A DNA stretch of 33,387 nt from Bacillus sp. MM2020_4 (GCF_011250555.1 NZ_JAANMZ010000048.1:1-33387); one strand, 5' to 3'; shown: positions 15,546 through 23,714, numbered from the stretch's first letter. The notes: generated by a model not told the origin, from the letters alone. A program made the numbers and translations.

Positions 15546-16541
15546 TTACGCAAACCGATAATAAATCAATAAAAAAGCCGCTAGCACGAAAATGAAATTT
15601 AAGAACACAAAAATGAATTGATCAAGTTTCGTTTTATGCATTTTAATGGGCGGGTTGTAAAATGAAACCCCTTCGATTATGAAAATGATTAAGACGATAT
15701 GAATCATGAAATGGCCAATGACCTCTGTCATTCCAAATAACATTGTAGTCGAAATAAATATACCTGTTACAACGAACCCTAGCACTCTATTTAAAATCCC
15801 TACCACTAATAAATAGCCAACAACAAATTCGATAAATGCCGCCATTACGACAAACAATCCTGGTTCGAAACCAAATGTCGGTACGTGGTGGTTTGCGACA
15901 ATGTCTAATGCCATACCAGGGTATACCCATTTTTCTACGGCTACCCAACTTAATGATAAACCGGTACCTAAATAAAGGAACGGGAATCCAACTTTTTCAA
16001 GCTTTGTATTCCCTACTAATAAAACACCAATAATGGCTACGTAAAATCCGTAGTCTAACATATAGAAAATTCCATGATGAAAGGTTACGTAAATAAATAA
16101 TCCTAAAAGAATAGAAGCACCGATTTTTGTTGAAATATGATGTGGTATGAATAAAAAGCCGATGGTCATCCACGTTAATATAATAGCGATCGTATTTTCA
16201 ATATGGAACTCTGGAGCAAATAACGTTCCATTGATAATTTGAATCGTCAGAGCAACAGCTGTCCCGTATTTTAGCAGGTATCGTGAATATTTCCTTAAAC
16301 TAGAAAGACGATCCTCCCACTTTTTCACAGGCCCCCATTCCGCCATTTTTGGAATAAACAATGTTAATGAAGCTAGTACAAACGCAGCAAAAAGTGCTAG
16401 GAATATAAACATTGGTGATAATATATGTTCAATTGTCTCCTTATGTGGCGCAACCTCTGTAAACCATTTTACGTGCGCTTCAGAAAAAACTGGTGTCATT
16501 ATAAGCCCAAATAATAGTAGAACTTGAAATATCCTTTTCAA
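15546..16541 (-). CDS. DoxX-like polytopic membrane protein with signal peptide
   Basis: The 331-residue protein starts at TTG 16541, 7 nt after GAGGGGG; an in-frame ATG six codons upstream overlaps that site. It has a signal-like N-terminus (MKRIFQVLLLFGLIM, then TPVFSEA), an AHVKWFTEVAPHK motif just outside the membrane, and about nine hydrophobic helices. Histidines cluster at helix ends (FHIENT, IPHHIST, TFHHGIF, VANHHVPTFG, IGHFMIHIV). The C-terminal half (FEPGLFVVMAAFIEFVVGYL, MFGMTEVIGHFMIH) resembles the DoxX/DUF-type four-helix module found in quinone-linked oxidoreductase subunits. Metal or heme ligation by the histidines is inference. A perfect TGTGA-N6-TCACA box lies about 90 nt upstream, implying Fnr/Crp-family control. 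Function is unproven. Confidence 0.65.
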   Translation of the reverse strand: MKRIFQVLLLFGLIMTPVFSEAHVKWFTEVAPHKETIEHILSPMFIFLALFAAFVLASLTLFIPKMAEWGPVKKWEDRLSSLRKYSRYLLKYGTAVALTIQIINGTLFAPEFHIENTIAIILTWMTIGFLFIPHHISTKIGASILLGLFIYVTFHHGIFYMLDYGFYVAIIGVLLVGNTKLEKVGFPFLYLGTGLSLSWVAVEKWVYPGMALDIVANHHVPTFGFEPGLFVVMAAFIEFVVGYLLVVGILNRVLGFVVTGIFISTTMLFGMTEVIGHFMIHIVLIIFIIEGVSFYNPPIKMHKTKLDQFIFVFLNFIFVLAAFLLIYYRFA

Positions 16542-16575
16542 TCTAAATCCCCCTCGCATATAAACAACATGACTA

Positions 16576-16607
16576 TAGTGTTAATATACAGGAACATTTA
16601 GTGTTAA
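16576..16607 (-). repeat. direct repeat TTAACACTA x2 upstream of DoxX-like gene
   Basis: TAGTGTTAA occurs at 16576-16584 and 16599-16607, 23 bp apart, between the Fnr-type box and the start codon. Two helical turns of spacing would suit a second regulator, or the copies may simply overlap promoter elements. Confidence 0.35.
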
Positions 16608-16628
16608 AACCGATCTATTCGTGAACAT

Positions 16629-16650
16629 TATGTGAAAAATTTCACATAAA
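16629..16650 (-). promoter_or_regulatory. perfect Fnr/Crp-type operator
   Basis: TTATGTGAAA and TTTCACATAA form a 10-bp perfect palindrome with a 2-nt centre, containing TGTGA-N6-TCACA (16631-16646), the B. subtilis Fnr consensus. It is about 90 nt before the TTG of the DoxX-like gene and well past the end of the pentapeptide gene, so the DoxX-like gene is the likely target. A -41.5 activating position would put the transcript start near 16597. Confidence 0.6.
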
Positions 16651-16663
16651 TTGATTGGAAGAA

Positions 16664-16694
16664 CCTCGTAGCTTTTTTAATAGAAGATACGAGG
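16664..16694 (-). terminator. possible weak terminator after pentapeptide gene
   Basis: CCTCGTA pairs with TACGAGG across a 17-nt loop that can add CTT/AAG pairs. No proper T-run follows on the minus strand (TTCTTCC), so this is tentative. Confidence 0.3.
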
Positions 16695-16722
16695 AATTTA
16701 CTAGTTTGAAAAAAAATGATCC

Positions 16723-17358
16723 TTAGTCTTTAATAACCAATCCCATTAATGCTGCAAATTGGATGGCTTGTAAAGATGATACCTTGCACCCTTTTAAATC
16801 TTCAATCGCCACAATCAGGGATTCAAATGTAGACGTACTGATATCGATTCCTTTTAGTGATGTTTGGTCAAAGTTTGCCCCTTCTAAATTACAACCCAGA
16901 AATTCAACGTTTTTAAGTTTGCAATCAAAAAAATCGCTGCTTTTTAAGGCAGTGGTGTTGAACTTTACTTTTTCTACCTTTGAATTTCCAAACGTCGCCA
17001 AATTTAACACAGAATCCTCAAATTGAACATTCCCGAATCGTGTTTCGGAAAAATCGACACCTAAACATTTACTATTTTTAAATACCACACGGTGAATGGA
17101 AGATTTGCTTAAATTAACATTGGAAAAATCACAGTTTTCAAACCATACATCCGTAATATCACTGTTTTTAAAATCAGTATGATTGAACCGACAATTCTTA
17201 ATTACCATATTCGTTAATCGCACTCTACCAACCACTTCATTTTCAAAAACAGAATCGATTACCTGACACATTTCAAATTCTGGATCCTCTTCATAAAAAA
17301 TATCTTGGAAATTCCGTGTAGGCAATACAGCGGAGATTTTAGGTGAATCAATCTTCAT
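16723..17358 (-). CDS. pentapeptide repeat protein, Qnr-like
   Basis: The 211-residue protein is a right-handed beta-helix of A(D/N)LxF-type pentapeptides. Coils are visible as CRFNHTDFKNSDITDVWFEN, CDFSNVNLSKSSI, CLGVDFSETRFGNVQFEDS and CNLEGANFDQTSLKGIDIS. The C-terminal helix (GCKVSSLQAIQFAALMGLVI) and the total length resemble Qnr proteins and their Gram-positive chromosomal homologues (about 210-220 residues), which mimic DNA and protect gyrase/topoisomerase IV. A native protective role is therefore plausible, but many pentapeptide proteins have other roles. ATG 17358 has GAGGT a few bases upstream. It appears monocistronic. Confidence 0.8.
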   Translation of the reverse strand: MKIDSPKISAVLPTRNFQDIFYEEDPEFEMCQVIDSVFENEVVGRVRLTNMVIKNCRFNHTDFKNSDITDVWFENCDFSNVNLSKSSIHRVVFKNSKCLGVDFSETRFGNVQFEDSVLNLATFGNSKVEKVKFNTTALKSSDFFDCKLKNVEFLGCNLEGANFDQTSLKGIDISTSTFESLIVAIEDLKGCKVSSLQAIQFAALMGLVIKD

Positions 17359-17463
17359 ACGTTACCTCTTTCTTTACAAAATTTTATCGAATACACTTAT
17401 TGTACAGATTAAGGTAGAATAAATCAGCCCTTATTTCATATCCAAGAAATTAATAAATAAAAC

Positions 17464-17489
17464 AAAAAAAGGACTCTACAAGAGAGTCC
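17464..17489 (-). terminator. terminator after cold shock gene
   Basis: GGACTCT (17471-17477) pairs with AGAGTCC (17483-17489) around ACAAG; on the minus strand TTTTTTTG follows, 20 bases beyond the csp stop. Confidence 0.9.
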
Positions 17490-17509
17490 CTTTTATCTAT
17501 TGATTCATA

Positions 17510-17710
17510 TTATGCTTTGCGAACATTAGTAGCTTGGGGTCCACGTTGACCTTGTTCTACTTCAAATGTAACAGCTTGACCTTCGTCTAAAGATTTGAAA
17601 CCTTCGCTTTGGATAGCTGAGAAGTGTACGAATACATCGTCTCCTGCTTCGCGTTCGATGAATCCGAAACCTTTTTCTGCGTTAAACCATTTTACTTTAC
17701 CTTGTTCCAT
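17510..17710 (-). CDS. cold shock protein (CspB/CspD type)
   Basis: A 66-residue single-stranded nucleic-acid-binding OB-fold protein that acts as RNA chaperone during cold shock and stationary phase. RNP1 (KGFGFIE) and RNP2 (VFVHFSAI) are intact, with MEQGKVKWFNAEKGFGF at the start and GPQATNVRKA at the end. The length equals CspB/CspD of B. subtilis; the paralogue cannot be named from sequence alone. ATG 17710 follows GAGGAGG; an in-frame start ten codons upstream would place the ribosome site inside the gene. A sigma-A promoter at 17826-17854 gives a leader of about 109 nt, typical of cold-regulated csp mRNAs, ending in a small hairpin just before the ribosome site. Confidence 0.95.
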   Translation of the reverse strand: MEQGKVKWFNAEKGFGFIEREAGDDVFVHFSAIQSEGFKSLDEGQAVTFEVEQGQRGPQATNVRKA

Positions 17711-17725
17711 TGTTGTTTCCTCCTC

Positions 17726-17740
17726 GTGTGCTTTGCACAC
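17726..17740 (-). promoter_or_regulatory. leader hairpin adjoining csp ribosome site
   Basis: GTGTGC and GCACAC pair perfectly around a 3-nt loop, ending one base from the GAGGAGG of the csp gene. Such a stem could modulate translation with temperature; this is inference. Confidence 0.4.
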
Positions 17741-17825
17741 ATTGTGTTACTATCCTTGCTCAGTTCTTCAAGACGAAAGTTTTACACTTCATAATCAAAC
17801 TGACTAACAAAAATAATTCTTCTTT

Positions 17826-17854
17826 ACTATAACAGAGAATCATCCATAATGCAA
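17826..17854 (-). promoter_or_regulatory. sigma-A promoter of csp gene, TTGCAT-N17-TATAGT
   Basis: On the minus strand TTGCAT (17854-17849) and TATAGT (17831-17826) are 17 nt apart. Transcription would start near 17819, giving a long leader before ATG 17710. Confidence 0.7.
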
Positions 17855-17896
17855 ATAGAGGTTTAAATTTAATTTGGGGAATCCTTTTGGAGAGAC

Positions 17897-18235
17897 TTAG
17901 TTGTTTTTTAACTTGTAAATTTCCCTAGAATGTTCAGAAATCATTTGGTCATAAAATTCGAGATCATGTTTGGTCGCCATTGAATTTTTGATTTCCTTTA
18001 CATCTTCTGCGATTGTGTCTACCTTTGTTTCTACAGAATCTATTCTTTCGTTTGTTTCGGAAATCTTTACATTCGTGGCTGCTACAGTATTGATTAAATG
18101 ATGTAATAAATCCCCTTGTTTTTTAAGTTCAGCCGGAAAACTTTGTTCCAAACTAGTGATTCTTTCATCCATAGAGCTTACCTTGTGATCCAAGGTGTCA
18201 AGTTTGTCCAATATCTTCTGAAGTATTTTTTCCAC
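17897..18235 (-). CDS. coiled-coil protein of unknown function
   Basis: The 112-residue protein is almost wholly heptad-patterned alpha helix: KILQKILDKLDTLDHKVSSM, then ERITSLEQ, ERIDSVETKVDTIAEDVKEI and a tail EFYDQMISEHSREIYKLKNN. I chose GTG 18235, 8 nt after GGAGG; a GTG three codons earlier is too close to that site. It has no signal or membrane segment. Its overall plan (amphipathic helix, central coiled coil, helical tail with a KHDLEFYDQ/EHSREIYKL segment) resembles the repeat-built coiled-coil protein at 27463, and the two may be distant paralogues. Function is unknown. Confidence 0.7.
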   Translation of the reverse strand: MEKILQKILDKLDTLDHKVSSMDERITSLEQSFPAELKKQGDLLHHLINTVAATNVKISETNERIDSVETKVDTIAEDVKEIKNSMATKHDLEFYDQMISEHSREIYKLKNN

Positions 18236-18340
18236 TTTTCTCACCTCCTACCTAGATTGCTTTTAGTATAGCAGGTTTATGTAGATATTTGTCGATGGAT
18301 CAAAAATTATTGATCTTTGTATATTTGAAAGAACAAAAAA

Positions 18341-18368
18341 AGCATTTAACCCTACAAAGGTAAATGCT
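18341..18368 (-). terminator. terminator after DUF2935 gene
   Basis: AGCATTTA (18341-18348) pairs with TAAATGCT (18361-18368), with CC/GG inside; on the minus strand TTTTTTTGTTC follows, 32 bp past the stop. Confidence 0.85.
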
Positions 18369-18399
18369 CCTTAAATATTATATAAGTATGGTGACTATA

Positions 18400-19173
18400 T
18401 TAAGTGATAACCCCATCCTCTAAATTTCTCCATAAGTGATGGGCTTCCCTAGCAATATGTTCTAACAAATCTGGAGGAGAGGTCGTCGCGATTGCACATC
18501 TTTTGATTAGGTCATCTACTTCCAATTTAAATGCTTCGAGACTCTTCGCCTCTTTAATAATCGTTTGCCTGAATTGATCCAAAACTGGCAGCATTCCATT
18601 GCGCGGTTTTCGTATCATGGTTTTTAATGCAGTTGCCTGCATTAATAGCCGCTCAAATTTTTGCATCATATTTGTAACCTGAAAGTTCACTTCATAATTT
18701 GATACATCTGAATAATGACGTATATAACCTAAATGATCAGCCATTTGTCTTAACCAAAATACTGTTTCATGGATGACTGCATCTGTTGGTGATACTTGAG
18801 CGCCACTTTGAATTAATTTGTAGACCTTTTGGGACTCTTCAGATTCCCGCACCATATGGTCGAGAAGTGATACTGGTGTTGAAATAATCACCTCACAATG
18901 GAGAGATTTATCCATGGTATAGGCAAGTAAACTATGAAATTCCCGCGAAGCATGTGTTGCTTCATCGAGCAATAGCCCAAGATCCCCCGTTTTCGACTGG
19001 GCTTTTTGCCATACCGCTCCTAAACGCTGAATATTATTCTGGTTTGCACGGGCTAGTTCTATTTCATAATGGCTTATTTCCCTATCGAAAAATCGCCCAT
19101 GGTCATAATCATTCCGCAGCCAAAACGCAATGATCCCATAGGCATCCCTTTCATAGTTATCCGTATAACCCAT
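18400..19173 (-). CDS. DUF2935 protein, ferritin-like helical bundle
   Basis: The 257-residue protein belongs to DUF2935, helical-bundle proteins with conserved His/Glu residues that bind metal in solved homologues. Two duplicated halves can be read. The first has AYGIIAFWLRNDYDHGRFF and DEATHASREFHSLL; the second has AVIHETVFWLRQMADHLGYI and a C-terminal EHIAREAHHLWRNLE. The matching FWLR-(N/Q)-x-x-D-H motifs mark the duplicated metal-binding pair. It is cytoplasmic with no signal peptide. ATG 19173 has GGGGTGGGG before it. It is monocistronic. The physiological role of the family is not known; metal storage or oxygen chemistry is only suggested by the fold. Confidence 0.8.
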   Translation of the reverse strand: MGYTDNYERDAYGIIAFWLRNDYDHGRFFDREISHYEIELARANQNNIQRLGAVWQKAQSKTGDLGLLLDEATHASREFHSLLAYTMDKSLHCEVIISTPVSLLDHMVRESEESQKVYKLIQSGAQVSPTDAVIHETVFWLRQMADHLGYIRHYSDVSNYEVNFQVTNMMQKFERLLMQATALKTMIRKPRNGMLPVLDQFRQTIIKEAKSLEAFKLEVDDLIKRCAIATTSPPDLLEHIAREAHHLWRNLEDGVIT

Positions 19174-19267
19174 ATCCCCACCCCTTATTTAGAAGGACTC
19201 ATCCAATGAATTATATTCGTATTGTTCAGAATTTATGTTGGACTTTCCCCATCACAAAAAATAAAAA

Positions 19268-19296
19268 AGCTGCCAGAAATGAAAGATTGGGTAGCT
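19268..19296 (-). terminator. terminator of the two-component operon
   Basis: AGCTGCC (19268-19274) pairs with GGTAGCT (19290-19296, one wobble) around a 15-nt loop; on the minus strand TTTTTTATTTTTTG follows, 17 bp past the regulator stop. Confidence 0.7.
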
Positions 19297-19312
19297 GTTT
19301 ACTTGTTAATTG

Positions 19313-20020
19313 TTAATTCGATACGATATAAACCCGCTCGGGACGGCCTACGGTACCGTACGCGAGGTCTGCTGCTATTTTTTCCTCGGCTACAAGATGT
19401 TCCAAATAGCGTCTTGCAGTTGTTCGGCTGATGCCAATCTCATGGGCGACTAATTCGGCCGTTAGACCGCGACCCCCCTTACCTAATACCTCAAGTACCT
19501 TATCCAAGGTAAGAGGATCAATCCCCTTTGGCAGATATGACTTTTCATTCACTCCCGCATCCATTTCCTTTCGCAGCAGCTTATCCACCTGTTGCTGGGT
19601 GACATGGAGATTCTCTTCTTCAAGTTGAACCAGCTTTCTATGGAAATCCTTAAATCGAAGTAAGGATTGCTTAAAGCGCTCAAACACAACCGGTTTAATG
19701 ATATAATCAAACACCCCTATTCGAATGGCTTCTTGGACCTTATGAATCTCTTTTGTGGCCGTAATCATAATCACATTCAGTTGTTTCGATTGCTGCTTTG
19801 TTTCTTTTAATAAGTCAAGTCCATTCATATCCGGGAAAAATACGTCAAGCAAGAGCAAGTCCGGCTGCATGATGTCAATTAACGTTTTAGCCTCGACATA
19901 ACTAGCCGCAATACCGACTGTTTGAAAACCTTCGATTTGTTCAAGAAAACGCCTTTGGATTTCCGCAACCCGTAAGTCATCCTCTACAATTAACACTTCA
20001 ATCATTTGGTTCTCGTTCAT
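19313..20020 (-). CDS. response regulator, CitB/DcuR family
   Basis: The 235-residue protein has a receiver domain (residues 7-125) with acidic pocket E13-D14-D15, phospho-acceptor D59 in LLLLDVFFPDMNG, conserved T in MITAT and K in DYIIKPV. A linker follows, then a C-terminal helix-turn-helix (AELVAHEIGISRTTARRYLEHL) of the CitT/DcuR/DctR type. ATG 20020 lies one base after the kinase stop (TAGaATG), with AGGGGGG inside the kinase end, so the two genes are translated together. It should be phosphorylated by the kinase upstream and activate the tctCBA operon nearby, for which repeated sequences upstream of tctC are candidate sites. The assignment of target is by gene neighbourhood. Confidence 0.9.
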   Translation of the reverse strand: MNENQMIEVLIVEDDLRVAEIQRRFLEQIEGFQTVGIAASYVEAKTLIDIMQPDLLLLDVFFPDMNGLDLLKETKQQSKQLNVIMITATKEIHKVQEAIRIGVFDYIIKPVVFERFKQSLLRFKDFHRKLVQLEEENLHVTQQQVDKLLRKEMDAGVNEKSYLPKGIDPLTLDKVLEVLGKGGRGLTAELVAHEIGISRTTARRYLEHLVAEEKIAADLAYGTVGRPERVYIVSN

Positions 20021-20021
20021 T

Positions 20022-21608
20022 CTAATCCCCCCTGCTCTTTGGTATCGCCACTGTGAAAATGGTCCCTTCTCCTCCAACCGTAGAAAACGTGATTGTTCCT
20101 CTTAATTCGTTAATCGCACTATGAACTAAACTTAGCCCGATTCCGGCATTGCTGCTTGTATTTTTAGTTGAATATCCTTGTTTAAATAGTAAATCTTTAC
20201 TAGGTTCTTCTATTCCTTTTCCGTTATCTTCTACTTCAATAATTAAGTCCCTACCGAGATCTGTTAAAAAAAGAGTAACCCATTTTTCTTGCCTTTCATT
20301 CTCTCGAACTGCTTCAAATGCATTATTAACAAGGTTACCAATAACGGTGATTAACAAGTCCCTATTGATGTCTGCAGGGACATCTGTAAAGCTGCTTTCC
20401 CTGTCGACTGAAAAATGAATTTTTAATTCACTAGCTAAACTTACTTTTCCTAAGATAAATGCAGCAATAAATGGGTCTGGTACCTCATTCATTAAAAATT
20501 GAATGAATCCTTGGGCAACATCTACTTCCTTAGAGATAAAATCAATCGCTTCTTTGTAGGATCCAAGCTGTATCAAGCCTAGCAACGTATACAGCCGATT
20601 GGAATATTCGTGGGTTTGGGCCCGCAGACCCTCTGCGTATGTTTTAATATGGGATAATTCCTTTAGCAGATTGGAAAGCTCAGACTTATTCCGAAAGCTT
20701 GCGACAGCCCCTATTACTTCTTTCTTATTATTAAAAATAGGAATACGATTGGCTAAATACACTTCCCCTAAAATCAAAATTTCCTGATCATATTCGGCTT
20801 GGCCGGTTCGAACCACCTCAAGAAGGTGTGTATTTTCTAGCACTTCTTCGATTCTTTTTCCGCGGAGTAGGGAATGCAACGGTTCCTTTAAAATAGTATG
20901 TGCTGTTTCATTCACCACCGTAATCCGCCCGTTTGTATCAATTGCAATGATCCCTTCATGAATAGACTCAAGAATCGCATGCTTCTCTTGGTACATCCAA
21001 GCAATTTCCTGTGGTTCAAGACCAAAAATGGCCCTTTTAATATTCAGTGAAATTAATAGCGCGGCGAGTAGCCCGCCAAGTAAAATAATCATCGTAGCTA
21101 CAAATATCTTTTGCTGTAAGTTTGATACTTCTTTTGCTATATCCGTTTGGAGGTATCCGACAGAAACAACACCCATAACCTTTTCCCCGCCGAAAATCGG
21201 CGCTTTCCCCCTTAGCGAAGGCCCCAATGTCCCTGTCGACTCTGAGATTACTGATTGCCCTTTAAAGACAAGACCATTATCTCCCCCAACCATTTTCTGG
21301 CCTAAGCGCTTGGGATTCGGGTGCGAGTACCGGATTTCGTTCCTGTTTCCAATGACAATAAATTCAGCTCCGACCTGCCTGCGAATTTTTTCTGCAATTG
21401 GCTGAATAGTAGCAGAGGGATTCTCTTTTTCGAATGCAGTTTGAATCTCTGGCATATTAGAAATCGACTGCGCAACTGAGAGGGCTTTCGAACCGATTTC
21501 ATGTTTCAGGTTGGTTTCCATAATATTTTTAAAAGTAAATTCAATTATCGTTCCGAGAACGATGATGAGAATGGAGATTCCAAGCATAAGTTTCGTATGT
21601 AAGCGCAT
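20022..21608 (-). CDS. sensor histidine kinase, CitA/DcuS family
   Basis: The 528-residue membrane kinase senses an extracellular carboxylate. TM1 spans about residues 8-27, followed by a PDC/CitA-type periplasmic-fold sensor (28-165) with the ligand-loop residues R93, H96 in RYSHPNPKRLGQ and GTLGPSLRGKAPIF. TM2 is 168-190 and a cytoplasmic PAS domain 205-310 (IDTNGRITVVN). The phosphorylated histidine is H333 in RAQTHEYSNRLYTLLGLIQLG. The ATPase domain has N-box NLVNNAFEAV, G1 DNGKGIEE and G2 GIGLSL. ATG 21608 has GAGGTAGAGGTG before it. It forms an operon with the response regulator and lies downstream of tctA past a terminator. Citrate, another tricarboxylate or a dicarboxylate are the likely signals. 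Confidence 0.9.
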   Translation of the reverse strand: MRLHTKLMLGISILIIVLGTIIEFTFKNIMETNLKHEIGSKALSVAQSISNMPEIQTAFEKENPSATIQPIAEKIRRQVGAEFIVIGNRNEIRYSHPNPKRLGQKMVGGDNGLVFKGQSVISESTGTLGPSLRGKAPIFGGEKVMGVVSVGYLQTDIAKEVSNLQQKIFVATMIILLGGLLAALLISLNIKRAIFGLEPQEIAWMYQEKHAILESIHEGIIAIDTNGRITVVNETAHTILKEPLHSLLRGKRIEEVLENTHLLEVVRTGQAEYDQEILILGEVYLANRIPIFNNKKEVIGAVASFRNKSELSNLLKELSHIKTYAEGLRAQTHEYSNRLYTLLGLIQLGSYKEAIDFISKEVDVAQGFIQFLMNEVPDPFIAAFILGKVSLASELKIHFSVDRESSFTDVPADINRDLLITVIGNLVNNAFEAVRENERQEKWVTLFLTDLGRDLIIEVEDNGKGIEEPSKDLLFKQGYSTKNTSSNAGIGLSLVHSAINELRGTITFSTVGGEGTIFTVAIPKSRGD

Positions 21609-21633
21609 TTATACACCTCTACCTCTATCATAA

Positions 21634-21658
21634 TAAAAAAAACTCCTTTAAAAAAGGA
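21634..21658 (-). terminator. terminator between tctA and the kinase gene
   Basis: TCCTTT (21644-21649) pairs with AAAGGA (21653-21658) around a 3-nt loop; on the minus strand a GTTTTTTTT run follows. It makes the regulators a separate unit, or limits them to readthrough from tctA. Confidence 0.65.
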
Positions 21659-21678
21659 ATTTTTTAAAATTTCTGAAT

Positions 21679-23205
21679 CTACCCTTCTACATTAATGATA
21701 ATGTCCTTTCCGCGTTTTTTCATTAGAAATGGAATGACCAGCCATAGAAAAGTAATGATCAGAAAGACTAATGAAAGCGGGCGAGTGAAAAATACACTAT
21801 AATCCCCATTTGAAATCGTCAATGCCCTTCTTAGATTATTCTCAATCATTGGCCCCAAGACAAGTCCAAGAACGAGTGGGGCAATTGGGTAATCATGTTT
21901 ACTGAAAAAATAGCCAAGGATACCGCAAGCAAGTAATAGCAAAAGATCATTAACGGATACTTGGACTGCATAAACACCAAAGATGGAGATGGCGATAATC
22001 ATCGGAATCAAATACTTTTTTGGCGTTTGAATGATTTTCGCAAATACTTTTACAAGTGGGAGATTCAAGATTAATAGCATAATGTTACCGATAAACATAC
22101 TCGCAATTAAACCCCATGCAACCTGTGGATGGTCTTCAAATAATAATGGACCTGGCTGGACATTGTACATCATTAGGGCTCCCATAAGGATTGCTGTTGT
22201 ACCTGAACCCGGTATACCCAATGTTAATAAGGGAATCATGGCACCACCGGATGCGGCATTATTGGCGGATTCCGGTGCAGCGACGCCTGCAATGGCCCCT
22301 GTTCCAAATTTCTCAGGATTTTTAGAAACCTTTTTTTCAAGAATATAAGAAAAGAAGGAGGCAAGCGTTGCCCCTGCACCAGGCAAAATCCCTATAAAGA
22401 ATCCCAGGATGGAACCACGGGCAATGGGGCCGGCCGATTCTTTTAACTCTTGTTTAGATGGAAGTAAATTATTGATGCGTGCGATCTCAACTTCTTCCTC
22501 TTCTTTTTCTAAAATAGTCTTAAATACTTCACCCAGCGCAAACAACCCAACCGCAATCGTTAAAAACTCAATTCCTTGAAAAAGCCATGGAACATCGAAA
22601 GTAAATCTCGCAATACCAGAAACGCTATCGATCCCAATTGTCCCAAGTAATAAGCCGGAAACTGTCATCATTAACGCCTTTGTCACCGACTTTCCCGCTA
22701 ATCCGCTGACAGCCCCTAACCCCAACAGCATTAACGAAAAATATTCGGCAGGGCCAAATTTAAGGGCTACCTCTGATAATGGCTTTGCTAAGGCAATCAA
22801 AGCGATGAGCGTCACAATCCCAGCAACAAACGAGCCAATCGCCGCAATGGACAAAGCGCTGCCTGCCCTTCCTTTCTTGGCCATCTGGTAACCATCCAAT
22901 GTTGTCACTACTGACGAGGATTCCCCAGGTGTATTTAATAGAATCGATGTTGTCGAACCGCCATACATCGCTCCATAATAAACCCCTGCAAGAAGAATAA
23001 TGGCACTTGTTGCCGCTTGTTCCGGTGGCAGCCCACCAGTAATCGATGCCGTAACAGGAATAAGTAACGCTACCCCGCTCATAGGCCCAATCCCCGGCAA
23101 AACTCCGACAGCCGTTCCTATTAACACGCCTACAAAGGCGAAAAGAAGATTATACCAAATGAGTGCTGTTCCAAATCCGTGAATTAAATAATCAAATGTA
23201 CTCAT
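21679..23205 (-). CDS. tctA: tripartite tricarboxylate transporter, large permease TctA
   Basis: The 508-residue TctA subunit carries the 12-or-so-helix translocation path of a TTT-family secondary importer. It works with TctB and the extracytoplasmic binding protein TctC. The two family motifs are present as an internal repeat: GTAVGVLPGIGPMSGVALL (about 31-49) and GFFIGILPGAGATLASFFSY (about 269-288). YGAMYGGSTTSILLNTPGES and GIPGSGTTAILMGALMMYNV are also family-diagnostic. The length is the usual one (about 500). ATG 23205 has AAGGAGG 8 nt upstream and lies 29 bp after the tctB stop. It is the last gene of the transporter operon before the terminator at 21634-21658. Confidence 0.95.
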   Translation of the reverse strand: MSTFDYLIHGFGTALIWYNLLFAFVGVLIGTAVGVLPGIGPMSGVALLIPVTASITGGLPPEQAATSAIILLAGVYYGAMYGGSTTSILLNTPGESSSVVTTLDGYQMAKKGRAGSALSIAAIGSFVAGIVTLIALIALAKPLSEVALKFGPAEYFSLMLLGLGAVSGLAGKSVTKALMMTVSGLLLGTIGIDSVSGIARFTFDVPWLFQGIEFLTIAVGLFALGEVFKTILEKEEEEVEIARINNLLPSKQELKESAGPIARGSILGFFIGILPGAGATLASFFSYILEKKVSKNPEKFGTGAIAGVAAPESANNAASGGAMIPLLTLGIPGSGTTAILMGALMMYNVQPGPLLFEDHPQVAWGLIASMFIGNIMLLILNLPLVKVFAKIIQTPKKYLIPMIIAISIFGVYAVQVSVNDLLLLLACGILGYFFSKHDYPIAPLVLGLVLGPMIENNLRRALTISNGDYSVFFTRPLSLVFLIITFLWLVIPFLMKKRGKDIIINVEG

Positions 23206-23234
23206 GTCATTTTCCTCCTTTCTTCAGTTGATGA

Positions 23235-23687
23235 TTAAAACCAAATCGCCCAGCCGGGAAGTGTACCTTTCAACACCTCTACGAATAAAAAATAAACAAT
23301 TCCTGAAAAACATGCGGCGATGATGAGAGATGAAATCCACTTCGACCGTTCCATTGTTTGAAAGCAAACAAATAAAAACAAGAAGGTTGTAATAACATAT
23401 CCGACTGATTCCAAAGTTAAGATATAGACTAACGTCACAACTCCGATAATTAAGAAGGGTTTATATTGTAATGGTTGTTTCTCACCCTTTTCGCTGCTTC
23501 CAGTAAATGTTTCATAAAACAAACGGATACTTAATAAAACTAGAAAAATACCCAGTACGAATGGAAAGATATCAGGTCCAACCACACTTCCATATGATGT
23601 GCTAGATAATTGCTTGCTCCCGATAATAAATAGCACCCCTACCGCCAGAAACGCTACAGATGCAATACGATCGAATGTAAAACTCAC
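23235..23687 (-). CDS. tctB: tripartite tricarboxylate transporter, small subunit TctB
   Basis: The 150-residue TctB subunit has four predicted membrane helices (about residues 7-25, 42-60, 78-98 and 112-142). Family traits are FTFDRIASVAFLAVGVLFII, the YGSVVGPDIFPFVLGIFLVL segment (G-P-x-x-F-P), and the FLIIGVVTLVYILTLESVGY helix. I chose GTG 23687 because AAGGGGGG is 8 nt upstream; upstream extension of the frame runs into the intercistronic hairpin. It links TctA into the complex; its exact role in transport is not defined. Confidence 0.9.
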   Translation of the reverse strand: MSFTFDRIASVAFLAVGVLFIIGSKQLSSTSYGSVVGPDIFPFVLGIFLVLLSIRLFYETFTGSSEKGEKQPLQYKPFLIIGVVTLVYILTLESVGYVITTFLFLFVCFQTMERSKWISSLIIAACFSGIVYFLFVEVLKGTLPGWAIWF

Positions 23688-23714
23688 TCGTATTTCCCCC
23701 CTTAGAAAAGATTG

